Shown here: one piece after another, positions 17,493 to 26,747 of the stretch
How positions within the stretch are numbered: the first letter of the stretch is position 1
How the letters are laid out: every line of letters begins with the position of its first letter
Assembly (NCBI RefSeq): GCF_900996245.1
Contig: NZ_CAAJGK010000052.1
Span: 124,001-188,000, forward strand
Origin: Paraburkholderia sp. BCC1886
Lineage (GTDB): Bacteria > Pseudomonadota > Gammaproteobacteria > Burkholderiales > Burkholderiaceae
Length of the DNA: 64,000 bases
Direction of reading: 5' to 3'
Notes under the pieces: generated by a model
Databases searched by the model: none
The model's input: only the letters and a program-made list of their open reading frames with translations
Told to the model about the DNA's origin: nothing
Program-made: the position numbers and the translations under genes

Positions 17493-18365
17493 TCAGGCAG
17501 GCTGGCTGGCCGGATTCTGATCGGCCTGCAACCGCGCCACCACTTCCTTGCGATAGCGGTTCAGTTCCTGCGCGGTTGTGAACGAGCGCTCGAACAGAAT
17601 GGACAGGTTGTGCAGAATGCGCTCGACCACCTTCTTTTCCCAACCGTCGTCGAAACGGATCTGGTCGTCGAGCCAGCGCTCGAGCCATTCCGGATCGGGC
17701 AGACGCGACTGGATCGTGTCGCGCGGGAATAGCGCCTGATTCACGTGCAGATTGGTCGGATGCAGCGGCTTTTCGGTGCGACGCGCGGAGGCCATCAACA
17801 CGCCGATTTTCGCAAACGCGGCACGTGCGATGTCGCCGGTCTGAGCCATCGCTTTCTTCATGTACCGCAGATACGCGCCGCCATGCCGCGCTTCGTCGCG
17901 CGAAATGGTTTCGTAGATGTGCTTGATGACCGGCTCCGTGTGCCATTCAGCAGCGCGGCGATACCAGTGATTCAGGCGGATTTCGCCGCAGAAGTGCAGC
18001 ATCAGCGTTTCGAGCGGCGGCGCCGGATCGAATTCGAAGCGCACGGCGTGCAGCTCCTCTTCCGTCGGACACATTTCCGGCTTGAAGCGGCGCAGATATT
18101 CCATCAGCACCAGCGAATGCTTCTGTTCCTCGAAAAACCACACGCTCATGAAGGCGGAGAAATCGCTGTCGTGATGGTTGTCACGCAAGAACATTTCCGT
18201 GGCGGGCAAGGCCGACCACTCGGTGATCGCGTTCATCTTGATCGTCGCGGCCTGCTCGTCGGTCAGAAGCGATGCATCGAACGTGTCCCAGGGAATGTCC
18301 TTCTCCATGTCCCATCGAACGGATTCGAGCGATTTATAAAGTTCCGGATAAAGCATGGTGTTCAT
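17493..18365 (-). CDS. Ferritin-like di-iron protein
   Basis: 290-residue helical protein of the ferritin-like superfamily. The metal-binding pattern is two helix pairs with EEQKH (around residue 90) and RDEARH (around residue 158), plus upstream glutamates (TEWSALPATEM, HFCGEIRLNHW), the arrangement of di-iron carboxylate proteins related to acyl-ACP desaturases and ribonucleotide reductase R2-like oxidases. Substrate and reaction are unknown. ATG at 18365 is preferred over the longer frame because the conserved part starts MNTMLYPELYKSLE. It is monocistronic with a terminator downstream. Confidence 0.85.
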   Translation of the reverse strand: MNTMLYPELYKSLESVRWDMEKDIPWDTFDASLLTDEQAATIKMNAITEWSALPATEMFLRDNHHDSDFSAFMSVWFFEEQKHSLVLMEYLRRFKPEMCPTEEELHAVRFEFDPAPPLETLMLHFCGEIRLNHWYRRAAEWHTEPVIKHIYETISRDEARHGGAYLRYMKKAMAQTGDIARAAFAKIGVLMASARRTEKPLHPTNLHVNQALFPRDTIQSRLPDPEWLERWLDDQIRFDDGWEKKVVERILHNLSILFERSFTTAQELNRYRKEVVARLQADQNPASQPA

Positions 18366-18771
18366 AGTCCCACCCCTGTTCTGCGCATACTGTGTGTGTC
18401 TGTAACTGTGTCTGTAACTACTACGTGGAGCACGCTTGCTAACGATGGAATGACGCAAGGCGCGGTTTTTCCGGCCAAGCCTTCAATTTTACGCGTTAAT
18501 ACACTGCCTGGATGCAGCAGCGAAGAAGACCAGGCGCTTGCGGCGAGTAACTGTAAGTTACGCGGTACGCGGCCAACCGTGGGTGAGGGATACCCTATGC
18601 CTGAGGTCGAACCAGTTTGCGATGACGGTTGCAATGACGGTCGCAATAACTGCCGCAATCGATGCCACACCGTCCAGCCCTGCGCCGGTGATACCGGCGT
18701 CGTACTGAACATGGGCGGCAGGATTGGTTGTTTTCAGCGCACGCCCACATAACCAGTTGAAGCTTACGGGA
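18366..18771. other. Intergenic region with short tandem repeats
   Basis: 406 bp between the ferritin-like gene and the small gene at 18772. It is richer in A+T than its surroundings. It holds a CTGTAACTGTGT-type direct repeat at about 18390-18420 and three degenerate 12-bp units ending in GCAA at 18623-18658 (TGACGGTTGCAA, TGACGGTCGCAA, TAACTGCCGCAA). The ferritin-like gene's promoter must lie here, but I cannot place it. Confidence 0.5.
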
Positions 18772-18990
18772 TCATAGCATGCTGATTCCACCCAACCCTT
18801 CAGCGAACAGGCGCAATTCCGGTGCCTGATTGATCTCCGGCAAGAAAAGCGGACGGCGCGCGAAGTGTGCCTCGCCGTCGGCGTCAAGAGCATGACAGGC
18901 GGCGGATTCGACCGGTGCCACCCGGGTCGAAGCCGCCCGTGCATGGCCGCGTGACGCACCCGGGCGCGCGGCCCACGCGATCCGTTTCAT
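18772..18990 (-). CDS. Hypothetical 72-aa protein downstream of phaM
   Basis: A short frame beginning 8 bp after the phaM stop; a TTG at 19002 that overlaps the stop is an alternative start. The product opens with a basic, Ala/Arg-rich segment (MKRIAWAARPGASRGHARAA) and ends with a more ordinary amphipathic stretch (PLFLPEINQAPELRLFAEGL). No family recognised. The close spacing to phaM argues for a real gene; the unremarkable composition argues against. It may be the remnant of a longer gene, since the ending is abrupt. Confidence 0.35.
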   Translation of the reverse strand: MKRIAWAARPGASRGHARAASTRVAPVESAACHALDADGEAHFARRPLFLPEINQAPELRLFAEGLGGISML

Positions 18991-18998
18991 TCCTGCGG

Positions 18999-19802
18999 TC
19001 AAATAGACTTTTTCCCGCTGCGCGGTGCCGTGCCGGTAGACGTGCGTTTCGACGCTGCGGTCGTCTTCTTCGCCGCCGGCCGGCGTGTGGTGGCAGCGGC
19101 GCGCGCCGGTTGTTCGGGCGCACCCGAGGCGGTCGATTCGCCCGTTGCGGACGCTGCGGCGTCCGTGTCGGGGTCGTCAGAAGCGGTGTCGGTCGAACCG
19201 GCCGCGCTCGCCGGCTGAGTCATCGCGAACTGCGCGATCTGATTGAATTGCGATTGCAGCACGTTCCACCATGCCGAGGCATCGAACGGCGGCGCAGTGG
19301 GCGCGTCCTCCGCGGCGGCGGGTTGCTCGGCGGGCGGCTCGTCGGCAGGCGGTGCCGTGCGGGCGCTGGCGCTCGCGGAACCCGGCGCCTGCGGATGCGG
19401 CCAGCCGAACGGCGCCGGACTCGGCGCGGGCGCCTCGGTCGCCGGCTGTGTCATCGACGCCTGCGCAAAGGCGCCGAACGCACGCAGTGTCGCGAGCGTG
19501 GCGCGCTGCACTTCGAGCGCCTGAATCGCGGACTGCAACATGCTCAGATTCAGCTTGAGCCATTGCTCGACCGCGCGCATGTCGGTGATGCGCTTATCGA
19601 GTTCTTCCACGTTGGTGAGCGGCGCCATCATGTCGGACATCATCGACAGCGACGGGCTCAGTCCCGCACCCGACTGCGCGCCGGGAAACGATGCGCCGAA
19701 CGGCGACATGCGCATCATGCCCCACATGCGTTCAAGCATCTCGGCAGGCGGAAATCCGGGAAAGCCGCCGAACGACGGCGTGGAATCGGAGGTATCGGTC
19801 AT
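18999..19802 (-). CDS. phaM: PHB granule-associated protein PhaM
   Basis: Activates polyhydroxybutyrate synthase and links PHB granules to the nucleoid in Cupriavidus. The N-terminal region is characteristic (MLERMWGMMRMSPFGASFPG, residues about 22-41) and is followed by an amphipathic helix (MRAVEQWLKLNLSMLQSAIQ). The C-terminal third is Ala/Pro-rich and ends in Lys/Thr/Arg-rich repeats (AAKKTTAASKRTST), as expected for the DNA-binding tail. 267 aa matches the family. Start at 19802 gives MTDTSDSTPSFGGFPG; the upstream open frame is a shadow. Confidence 0.88.
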   Translation of the reverse strand: MTDTSDSTPSFGGFPGFPPAEMLERMWGMMRMSPFGASFPGAQSGAGLSPSLSMMSDMMAPLTNVEELDKRITDMRAVEQWLKLNLSMLQSAIQALEVQRATLATLRAFGAFAQASMTQPATEAPAPSPAPFGWPHPQAPGSASASARTAPPADEPPAEQPAAAEDAPTAPPFDASAWWNVLQSQFNQIAQFAMTQPASAAGSTDTASDDPDTDAAASATGESTASGAPEQPARAAATTRRPAAKKTTAASKRTSTGTAPRSGKKSI

Positions 19803-19888
19803 GCTGTCGCCTCGCTGCTGACAGGGAAAAACAGAGGGAAATCGGAATGGCGTCGGGTCACGTGGACGCGAATCAACGTGGACGCGCG

Positions 19889-20782
19889 TCAGGAACGCCC
19901 GTTCTCCGGCGTTTCGCCGCCGGCCTCGTGCGGTCGTCCGGCCCACGGGTCGGGCGCGCCGAAGCTGGGCGCGCGACGCTCGCGCAGCGAACTGATGCCT
20001 TCGCGAACATCGGGCCCGGCGAAGCCCATGAACTCCAGCGCGAGCGAGGTATCGAACGCCGGTCCGGCCGAGCGCAACCAGTTGTTCAACGCATACTTGG
20101 TCCAACGAATCGCCGTCTGCGAGCCTTCGGCCAGTTTGCGCGCAACCTCGAAGGCCTTGGGCAGCAATTCGTCTTCGTCGACGGCGAGCGACACGAGACC
20201 GATCCGCTCCGCCTCTTCGCCGCTCACCGGCTCGCACAGCATCAGGTAGTACTTGGCCTTCGCCATTCCGCACAGCAAAGGCCATACGATGGCCGCATGA
20301 TCGCCGGCGGCCACGCCGAGCCGCGTGTGTCCGTCGATAATGCGCGCACTCTTCGTTGCGATCGAAATATCGGCGAGCAGGCCCGCCACCAGACCCGCCC
20401 CCACTGCCGGACCATGCATCGCCGAGACGACCGGCTTGCTGCAGTTGATGACGTTGTAGACGAGATCGCGTGCTTCACGCCAGACGCGCGCGCGCACGTC
20501 GAAATCGTTCGCCATGTCTTCGACGAGTTGCAGATCGCCGCCCGCCGAAAAGCCCTTACCCTCGCCGCGAATGATCGCGACGCGCGTATCGGGATCGCGG
20601 TCGATGTCGCGCCAGATTTCGGCCAGCTCGAAGTGCATCCGCGCATTGGCGGTGGCGAGGTCGCTGCGATTCGCGCCCGCGCCGTTCATCACGACTTCGA
20701 GCACGCCATGCGGATGGCGCTTCAACTGCAGCGACTGGTAATGCGCGTAGAACGCGTCGTGACTACCTGATGCTTGAGACAT
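19889..20782 (-). CDS. Enoyl-CoA hydratase/isomerase family protein lacking both canonical glutamates
   Basis: Crotonase-fold protein acting on a CoA thioester. The oxyanion-hole elements are present (GEGKGFSAGGDLQL; MHGPAVGAGLVAGLLAD). The two catalytic glutamates of hydratases are not: where crotonase has CELA this protein has LVAG, and where it has PEILLG it has GHTRLG. A conserved aspartate/histidine in GVAAGDHAAIVWP may serve instead. The protein may therefore be an isomerase, hydrolase or a related enzyme. 297 aa, slightly long. It sits between phaM and a LivK-like gene on the same strand, consistent with a CoA-ester catabolic role. Confidence 0.88.
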   Translation of the reverse strand: MSQASGSHDAFYAHYQSLQLKRHPHGVLEVVMNGAGANRSDLATANARMHFELAEIWRDIDRDPDTRVAIIRGEGKGFSAGGDLQLVEDMANDFDVRARVWREARDLVYNVINCSKPVVSAMHGPAVGAGLVAGLLADISIATKSARIIDGHTRLGVAAGDHAAIVWPLLCGMAKAKYYLMLCEPVSGEEAERIGLVSLAVDEDELLPKAFEVARKLAEGSQTAIRWTKYALNNWLRSAGPAFDTSLALEFMGFAGPDVREGISSLRERRAPSFGAPDPWAGRPHEAGGETPENGRS

Positions 20783-20840
20783 GGTGAGCAGATCCGTCTA
20801 TCGGTGTGTCGTCGCCTCGCGGCGCATTCGGTTCAGTGGA

Positions 20841-22061
20841 TCAACGCGGCTGATACACCCACTTCCCGTTCGTGATTTCGACCATCACGCGCGCCCGCTG
20901 ATCCAGCCCGAGGTGATCGGTGGCGCTCATGTTGACCACGCCGTTGGTATCCGCGAGACCGCGGGTCGCTTCCAGCGCGTCGCGCAACGCCCGGCGGAAT
21001 TCCGGCGTGCCGGGCGCGCCCGCTTTGAGCGCAACCGGCACGGCATGGCCGATCAGCATACCGGCATCCCACGTGTACGAGCCGAATGCCGACACGGTGC
21101 CCGGTCCGCGCGCCGCTTCGAAACGCGCGATGTAGTCGAGCGCGAGGCGTTTGGCCGGGTGATCCGCCGGCAGTTGCGCGGCCACCAGCACCGGCGGCGC
21201 GGGCAGGAACGTGCCGTTGCAATCGGCGCCGCACACGCGCAGGAAGTCGTTATTCGCGACGCCGTGATTGTGATAGATCAAACCCTTGAAGCCGCGTTCG
21301 CGCAGCGTCTTCGGCGGCAAGGCGGCGGGCGTGCCGGCCGCGCCGACCACCACCGCGTCCGGATGCGTGGCGAGAATCTTCAGCACCTGACCCGTGACGC
21401 TCGGATCGGTGCGATTGAAGCGCTCGCTCGCCACCATGTTGATGTGATGCAACTGTGCGAACTTGGCGACCTCGGCGTAAAAGGTCTCGCCGAGCGCGTC
21501 GGCCTGACCGATGAACGCCATGGTTTTGACGTTGTGCGTGCTCGCATGCTCGGCGATCGCGGACGCCATCATCGCGTCGGTTTGCGGCGTCTTGAAGACC
21601 CAGTGACGTTTCGCATCGACCGGCTCGATGATTTTCGCGGATGAAGCCAGCGAGATCATCGGCGTTTCGCCGTCGGCGACCACGTCGATCATCGACAGCG
21701 AATTCGGCGTGATCGACGAACCGATGATGGCGTCGACGTGATTTTCGGAAATCAGCTTCTTGGTGTCCTGCACGGCCTGCGTGGTGTCGGACGCATCGTC
21801 GAGCACGATGTATTCGACGCTTTGGCCGGCAATCGTGCGCGGCAGAAGCGCCGCAGTGTCGCGCGCCGGGATGCCGAGCGACGCGGCCGGTCCGGTCAGC
21901 GACAGTACGAGGCCGATCTTGACCTGGGCCAATGCGAGAGTGGGCAACGCGGCGGCAACGACGGCAAGCGCGCAGGCAGCGCGGGCGATGCGGCTGCGTG
22001 CCGGAAGGTGAAGCGCGAGAAAGGAAGGCGCTTTAGACGCAGGGTGGTTCGATCGTGGCAT
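20841..22061 (-). CDS. Branched-chain amino acid-type ABC transporter binding protein (LivK/HmgB-like)
   Basis: Periplasmic binding protein of the Leu/Ile/Val-type (PF13458) family. Signal peptide with a basic N-terminus and cleavage likely after LALA at about residue 45, followed by VKIGLVLSLTGPAASLGIP, typical of the family. Family members bind amino acids, aromatic acids or ureas, so the ligand cannot be named. There is no adjacent permease or ATPase, so it is an orphan that must work with a system elsewhere. It lies beside enoyl-CoA hydratase and FAH-type genes, suggesting an aromatic or branched acid. Confidence 0.88.
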   Translation of the reverse strand: MPRSNHPASKAPSFLALHLPARSRIARAACALAVVAAALPTLALAQVKIGLVLSLTGPAASLGIPARDTAALLPRTIAGQSVEYIVLDDASDTTQAVQDTKKLISENHVDAIIGSSITPNSLSMIDVVADGETPMISLASSAKIIEPVDAKRHWVFKTPQTDAMMASAIAEHASTHNVKTMAFIGQADALGETFYAEVAKFAQLHHINMVASERFNRTDPSVTGQVLKILATHPDAVVVGAAGTPAALPPKTLRERGFKGLIYHNHGVANNDFLRVCGADCNGTFLPAPPVLVAAQLPADHPAKRLALDYIARFEAARGPGTVSAFGSYTWDAGMLIGHAVPVALKAGAPGTPEFRRALRDALEATRGLADTNGVVNMSATDHLGLDQRARVMVEITNGKWVYQPR

Positions 22062-22250
22062 GGTGTCTCCTCAGTTGGTTATTCGTTGTGACGGCGGTAT
22101 TCGATGTCCGCGCGATGTCCGCCGTGTTCTGCAAAACAGGCCGTTGAAAGGCGCCCTGCCGCCCCGGGCATGGCGCCGCGCCAGCCAGTGTAACGGCGCA
22201 AGTTTGTGCCGGCATCGGGCGAAACCCTTTCGCCGGGCTGACGGACAGCG

Positions 22251-23234
22251 TTAATCCAGCGGCGCGATGCTCTGGTCGATCGCACCGAAAATCGACTTGC
22301 CGGCGTCGTCGAGCATGTCGATCTTCACGGTATCGCCGTACTTCATGAACTCGGTTTGCGGCGCGCCGTGCTCGATGGTTTCGAGGCAGCGCTTCTCGGC
22401 TATGCAGCAATAGCCGAGTTTGGCGTCCTTGTTGGAGACCGTCCCCGAACCGACGATGGCCCCGGCGCGCAGATTGCGCGTTTTCGCGGCATGCGCGATC
22501 AACTGCCCGAAGTGAAACACCATGTCGGTGCCGGCATCCGGCTGGCCGACCTTGCGATTGTTCCAATGGACCAACATCGGCCGATGTACGCGACCTTCGC
22601 GCCAGTGTTCACCGAGTTCGTCGGGCGTGACCGCGACCGGTGCGAACGACGTAGCCGGCTTGCTCTGGAAGAAACCGAAACCTTTCGCGAGTTCGGCGGG
22701 AATCAGGTTGCGCAGCGACACGTCGTTGACGAGCGTGATCAAACGCACGCTTCTGAGCGCCTGGTCGGGCGTGACGCCCATCGGCACGTCGCCGGTGATC
22801 ACCGCGACCTCCGCTTCGAAGTCGATGCCGAAAGCCTCGGACGCGCACAGCACGTCGTCGCGTGGACCGATGAAGTCGTCGCTGCCGCCCTGGTACATCA
22901 GAGGATCGGTCCAGAACTCGGGCGGCATTTCCGCCCCGCGCGCGCGCCGCACCAACTCCACGTGATTCACGTACGACGAGCCGTCGGCCCACTGGAACGC
23001 ACGCGGCAGCGGCGCCATGCACGATTTGGCATCGAAGGCGAAGCTGTTACGCGCGTGGCCCTGATTGAGCGTGTCGTACAGATCGTTCAGTTGCGGCGCG
23101 TAGAAGGCCCAGTCGTCGAGCGCGCGCTGCAGTGTGGGCGCGATCGCGTCGGCAATCGCGGCGGTATGCAGATCGCGCGACACGACGATCAGTTGACCGT
23201 CGCGCGTGCCGTCCTTCAACGAGGCAAGTTTCAT
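22251..23234 (-). CDS. Fumarylacetoacetate hydrolase family protein
   Basis: FAH-superfamily enzyme, probably fumarylacetoacetase-like (C-C bond hydrolysis at the end of tyrosine/homogentisate breakdown) or a related ring-fission product hydrolase. The acidic metal-binding set is visible in GIDFEAEVAVITGD and the conserved GSGTVSNKD near residue 267, and the C-terminal YGDTVKIDMLDDAG matches the fold. 327 aa. It is divergent from an IclR-type regulator 117 bp away, which suggests IclR control by an aromatic acid. No 4-hydroxyphenylpyruvate or homogentisate dioxygenase is in the window. Confidence 0.9.
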   Translation of the reverse strand: MKLASLKDGTRDGQLIVVSRDLHTAAIADAIAPTLQRALDDWAFYAPQLNDLYDTLNQGHARNSFAFDAKSCMAPLPRAFQWADGSSYVNHVELVRRARGAEMPPEFWTDPLMYQGGSDDFIGPRDDVLCASEAFGIDFEAEVAVITGDVPMGVTPDQALRSVRLITLVNDVSLRNLIPAELAKGFGFFQSKPATSFAPVAVTPDELGEHWREGRVHRPMLVHWNNRKVGQPDAGTDMVFHFGQLIAHAAKTRNLRAGAIVGSGTVSNKDAKLGYCCIAEKRCLETIEHGAPQTEFMKYGDTVKIDMLDDAGKSIFGAIDQSIAPLD

Positions 23235-23350
23235 AGAGGCGGGAACCGTATTAGTGACGATAGAGGGAATCTATTCTACGATGGTGAATCCGCGCCGCCC
23301 TTATCTAAACGTTTCCGACCGATTCTGAACGCGCCCGAAGCGCGCCCCTC

Positions 23351-24289
23351 ATGCCTCCAATCAACCGAAACAGCGCGATCCGCAGCAGTACCGATACGCT
23401 GCGGGTCGCCGTCGACCCGCTCGAATTGCACACAGCCGAAGACGAAGACAGTGTCGACGCCAACGACGCCAATGAAGGCAGCGACGGCGGCGAGGAGAAA
23501 CTGCGCTCGGGCATCCAGTCCATCGAGGTCGGTTTCAAGCTGCTCGACGTGCTGACCCGCGAACCGCGCGCAATGATGCTGCGCGATCTCGCGCAGCGCG
23601 CCGGCATGAGTCCGGCAAAAGCGCATCGCTATCTGGTGAGCTTTCTGCGGCTTGGCGTGGTCGCACAAGATCCGCTGTCGGGTCGCTACGAACTGGGTGG
23701 CTTCGCGTTGCAGTTGGGACTTGCGCGGCTCGCCCGGGTGGATGGCGTGAAGCTCGCGCGCATCGCGCTGGCCGAATTGCGCGACCGGCTGGACCTCACC
23801 GTCGGTATCGCGGTGTGGGGCAATCAGGGACCGACGATGGTGCACTGGATGGAATCGAGCCATCCGGCGAAAGCATCGCTGAAACTCGGCGACGTGATGC
23901 CGCTGCTCAGTTCCGCGTCGGGTCTGCTGTTCGCAGCCTACCTGCCGTCGAGCAAAACTGCCGCGATGCTGGAGCGCGAGCTTGCCGATTCGCGCCGCTC
24001 GACGCACGGCGGCCCACGTACGCGCGACGAAGTCGACCGTGTGCTGAACGATGTCCGGCAACATGGCGCGGCGCGTGTGGAAGGCATGCTGCTCGCGACC
24101 ATTCACGCTTTCAGCATGCCGGTGTTCGATGCGAGCGGCGATCTCGCGCTCGGTCTCGTCGCGCTGGGTCATGAAGGCGCGTTCGATATTCGCTGGGGCG
24201 GCGAGATCGACTCGGCGCTGCGCGAGTGCGCTGAGAAGCTCTCGTATGAGCTGGGGTATAGTGCGACGCCACGCGAGGCGCCGGATTGA
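23351..24289 (+). CDS. IclR-family transcriptional regulator
   Basis: Winged helix-turn-helix regulator with the IclR ligand-binding domain. The HTH lies at about residues 52-115 (IQSIEVGFKLLDVLTREPRA, LRDLAQRAGMSPAKAHRYLV) and the effector domain at 125-300 with conserved RELADSR and AVFDASG-like stretches. Before the HTH is an acidic, low-complexity segment (ELHTAEDEDSVDANDANEGS) that is not typical. Divergent FAH gene is the likely target. ATG at 23351 is the first in-frame start. The DUF3108 gene follows by 46 bp on the same strand. Confidence 0.9.
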   Translation: MPPINRNSAIRSSTDTLRVAVDPLELHTAEDEDSVDANDANEGSDGGEEKLRSGIQSIEVGFKLLDVLTREPRAMMLRDLAQRAGMSPAKAHRYLVSFLRLGVVAQDPLSGRYELGGFALQLGLARLARVDGVKLARIALAELRDRLDLTVGIAVWGNQGPTMVHWMESSHPAKASLKLGDVMPLLSSASGLLFAAYLPSSKTAAMLERELADSRRSTHGGPRTRDEVDRVLNDVRQHGAARVEGMLLATIHAFSMPVFDASGDLALGLVALGHEGAFDIRWGGEIDSALRECAEKLSYELGYSATPREAPD

Positions 24290-24335
24290 CGCCTCGTCGC
24301 GTCATGTCTTTCCGTTTGTTCACTTCCGTTCGCCG

Positions 24336-25679
24336 ATGGCTTCACGCTCCACGACCGCTCATCACGCAGATCATCCAGCACCGCACGGGCCGAGGCTCGC
24401 AGTGCGCGCGTTCCGATGGATCGCGGTGTTGCTGGTGGTGGTCGTCGTGCACTGGATTGCCGCCCACTGGGTCGAGCGCAATCGTGCGAATCTGAATCCC
24501 GAAGATCGCGAGCATGTTCCCGTGCAGGTTGCCTTGCTCACGCCGGAGCGTGTCGAGCGTCACCCGGACGCAGCGGCGACTGCGCCCACGCCGGCTGCCG
24601 CGCCAGCGCATCGAGCGGCGCCTCGCAAGCCGAGCGAGCCTGTGTTGACCGCGCTTCGCTCGTCTGCGCAAGCGACTGCGACCGCCGGTGCCTCCGACGC
24701 GACCGCCGCCTCGAGCCCGTTGGCGTCTGCATCCAGCCCCGCTTCGGGAACACATACCGACGCAAACGCGACAGCCGCCGCGAGCGCAGCCACTGCAGCG
24801 AGCGCTGCGCCTCCGTCGCCGGGCGTCAAATTCTCCGTCCCACCGTCCGGCGAGTTGCAATACGACACGTTTTACAACGGCGTGCGCAACGCGCCCGGCA
24901 CCATCCATTGGATGAGTAACGCGCAGAGCTACGAGATGGTGGTGTCGGTGCCGGTACCGTTCGTGGGTCCGTTCGTCTATTCGAGCCATGGTCGTATCGA
25001 CGCATTCGGACTCGCGCCTGATCAGTACAGCGAGAAGCGCGGACGTCGCGCGGAAGATATCGCCATCTTCAATCGCACCGACAAAAAAATCGGCTTCACG
25101 CGTACGCCCGATACGCTGCCGTTGGCCGATGGCGCGCAAGACCGTTTCAGCGTGGTCATGCAACTGGCAAGCCTTGTACGCGGTGACCCGGGCGCATACA
25201 AACCTGGCGTGACGCGACAGTTCTTCGTGGTCGACAACAATAGCGGCGAGAACTGGCCGGTCGAAACCATCGGCGACGAGACGATCCGCACGGCCCAGGG
25301 CTACCTCGAAACGCGCCATTTCAAACGCCTTCCGCGCCATGATGGCGATCAGCGTCGTATCGACGTATGGCTGGCGCCGTCGCTTGGCTGGTTGCCCGCG
25401 CGCATCGTGCAGACGGAACCGAACGGCGCGCAGTTCGAACTGGTCTGGCGTGGCGCGCTCAATCCCGGCAATGCGACGGGTCCGGCTGGGGCCGACGATG
25501 CGCCCACCTCATCCGCCACCTCATCCGCCGCTTCCACGATCCCTGCCAACCCGGCACCTGCGGCAGCGTCGGCAGTTCCACCCGATGCAACGCAGTCCCC
25601 TCCTGCAGCACCGGTCGATCCGACCGGGACCTTGACCGCCCCGGCCAACCCCGGCGTCGACAATTCCCAACCCGAGTAG
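24336..25679 (+). CDS. DUF3108 domain protein (exported or membrane-anchored)
   Basis: 447-residue protein with an N-terminal membrane helix (about residues 24-42; VRAFRWIAVLLVVVVVHW), a long Ala/Ser/Thr/Pro-rich linker (75-160), a DUF3108 domain (about 165-375; GELQYDTFYNGVRNAPGTIH and VWLAPSLGWLPARIVQTEPN) and a Pro/Ala-rich disordered C-terminus. The domain belongs to a beta-rich fold seen in envelope proteins of unknown role in betaproteobacteria. ATG at 24336 is chosen because the membrane helix starts soon after. It probably shares a transcript with the IclR gene. Confidence 0.83.
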   Translation: MASRSTTAHHADHPAPHGPRLAVRAFRWIAVLLVVVVVHWIAAHWVERNRANLNPEDREHVPVQVALLTPERVERHPDAAATAPTPAAAPAHRAAPRKPSEPVLTALRSSAQATATAGASDATAASSPLASASSPASGTHTDANATAAASAATAASAAPPSPGVKFSVPPSGELQYDTFYNGVRNAPGTIHWMSNAQSYEMVVSVPVPFVGPFVYSSHGRIDAFGLAPDQYSEKRGRRAEDIAIFNRTDKKIGFTRTPDTLPLADGAQDRFSVVMQLASLVRGDPGAYKPGVTRQFFVVDNNSGENWPVETIGDETIRTAQGYLETRHFKRLPRHDGDQRRIDVWLAPSLGWLPARIVQTEPNGAQFELVWRGALNPGNATGPAGADDAPTSSATSSAASTIPANPAPAAASAVPPDATQSPPAAPVDPTGTLTAPANPGVDNSQPE

Positions 25680-25841
25680 ATTCTCCAGCAACTGCTGAAA
25701 CTTCCACGCGCCGCTTCACTCGCAAGGAGAGTTGCAACCGTTCGCGCGGAAACTACGTATATGGGTGAGAGCGTGTGTTCCGACGCTCCAACAGCGTGCG
25801 TGAGCGGATCCTTCCACTGCGATCCTCTTCAAGGAGCCCGC

Positions 25842-26630
25842 ATGCAAGTGAACATCAACGGTATCGAAACGCGTTATGTGCTGAGCAACGAGGGCGGCGG
25901 CCCATGGCTGACGTTCATCCACCAGCTGGGTGGCGATCTGTCGGTCTGGGACCAGCTGGCCGGCTACTTCCGTGACGACTACACGGTGCTGCGCTACGAC
26001 GTGCGCGGCCATGGCCACACGGGTTTATCGACGAAACCGTTCGGGGTTGCCGACCTGTCCGACGATCTCGCCGCGCTGCTCGATGCGTTAGGCGCCCCTT
26101 CGACGCATCTGGTCGGCATGTCGATGGGCGGCATGATCGCGCAGCAGTTCGCGCTGGACCATCCGTCGCGCGTCGATACGCTGACCCTCGCCGATACCAC
26201 CGGCGGCACGCCGCCCGAGGCGCGTGGAAGATGGGATGAACGTGCCGCGAAGGTACGACAGGAAGGCATGTCGGCGATAGCCGACGCAACATTGGGTCGC
26301 TGGCTGACGCCTGATTTTCAGGCAGCGCACCCCGAAGCAGTCGAGCCGATACGCGACGTGTTGACTCAAACGTTGCCGGAAGGATACGCATCGGCGTGTG
26401 TTGCGCTGCGCGATTTCGATGTCCGCAGTAAGCTTGTGACATTGCGTGTTCCAACACTGACCGTGGCCGGCCGCCACGACACGGGCACGCCGCCTGCTGA
26501 CACTCAGGCGCTAGCAGACGCCATCGAAGGCGCACAGTTCGAATTGCTGGATGCCGCTCATCTCGCGCCCATCGAGCAATCTCACCGTTTTGCTGCACTG
26601 CTTGAAACGTTTCTTGAAAGGCCGGTTTAA
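25842..26630 (+). CDS. Alpha/beta hydrolase, 3-oxoadipate enol-lactonase-like
   Basis: Alpha/beta hydrolase of 262 aa close to PcaD-type enol-lactonases. Landmark motifs are HQLGGDLSVWDQLAGY (oxyanion loop), RYDVRGHGHTG, nucleophile elbow GMSMGGMI (serine about residue 96), an aspartate in the RHDTGTPP strand, and the catalytic histidine in DAAHLAPIEQ. The AAGGAG ribosome site just before the ATG at 25842 decides the start over a longer frame. If truly PcaD it would convert beta-ketoadipate enol-lactone, but no other protocatechuate genes are in view, so the substrate is uncertain. Confidence 0.85.
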   Translation: MQVNINGIETRYVLSNEGGGPWLTFIHQLGGDLSVWDQLAGYFRDDYTVLRYDVRGHGHTGLSTKPFGVADLSDDLAALLDALGAPSTHLVGMSMGGMIAQQFALDHPSRVDTLTLADTTGGTPPEARGRWDERAAKVRQEGMSAIADATLGRWLTPDFQAAHPEAVEPIRDVLTQTLPEGYASACVALRDFDVRSKLVTLRVPTLTVAGRHDTGTPPADTQALADAIEGAQFELLDAAHLAPIEQSHRFAALLETFLERPV

Positions 26631-26747
26631 CCGGTAGGTTCGGAACTTTACAAGCGTCAATCCGGACCCACCCCTTGAATTCCACACCACACGCTCCAGA
26701 TATGGCGCAGGACTGGCCAGGAGCCAACGGAAATAAGGAGTGTCGCC

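Noticed and set aside
22199..22214. GCAA-GTTT-GTGCC resembling a minus-strand sigma-54 promoter before the LivK-like gene
   Set aside because: The distance between GC and GG is off by one base and the flanking consensus bases do not fit.
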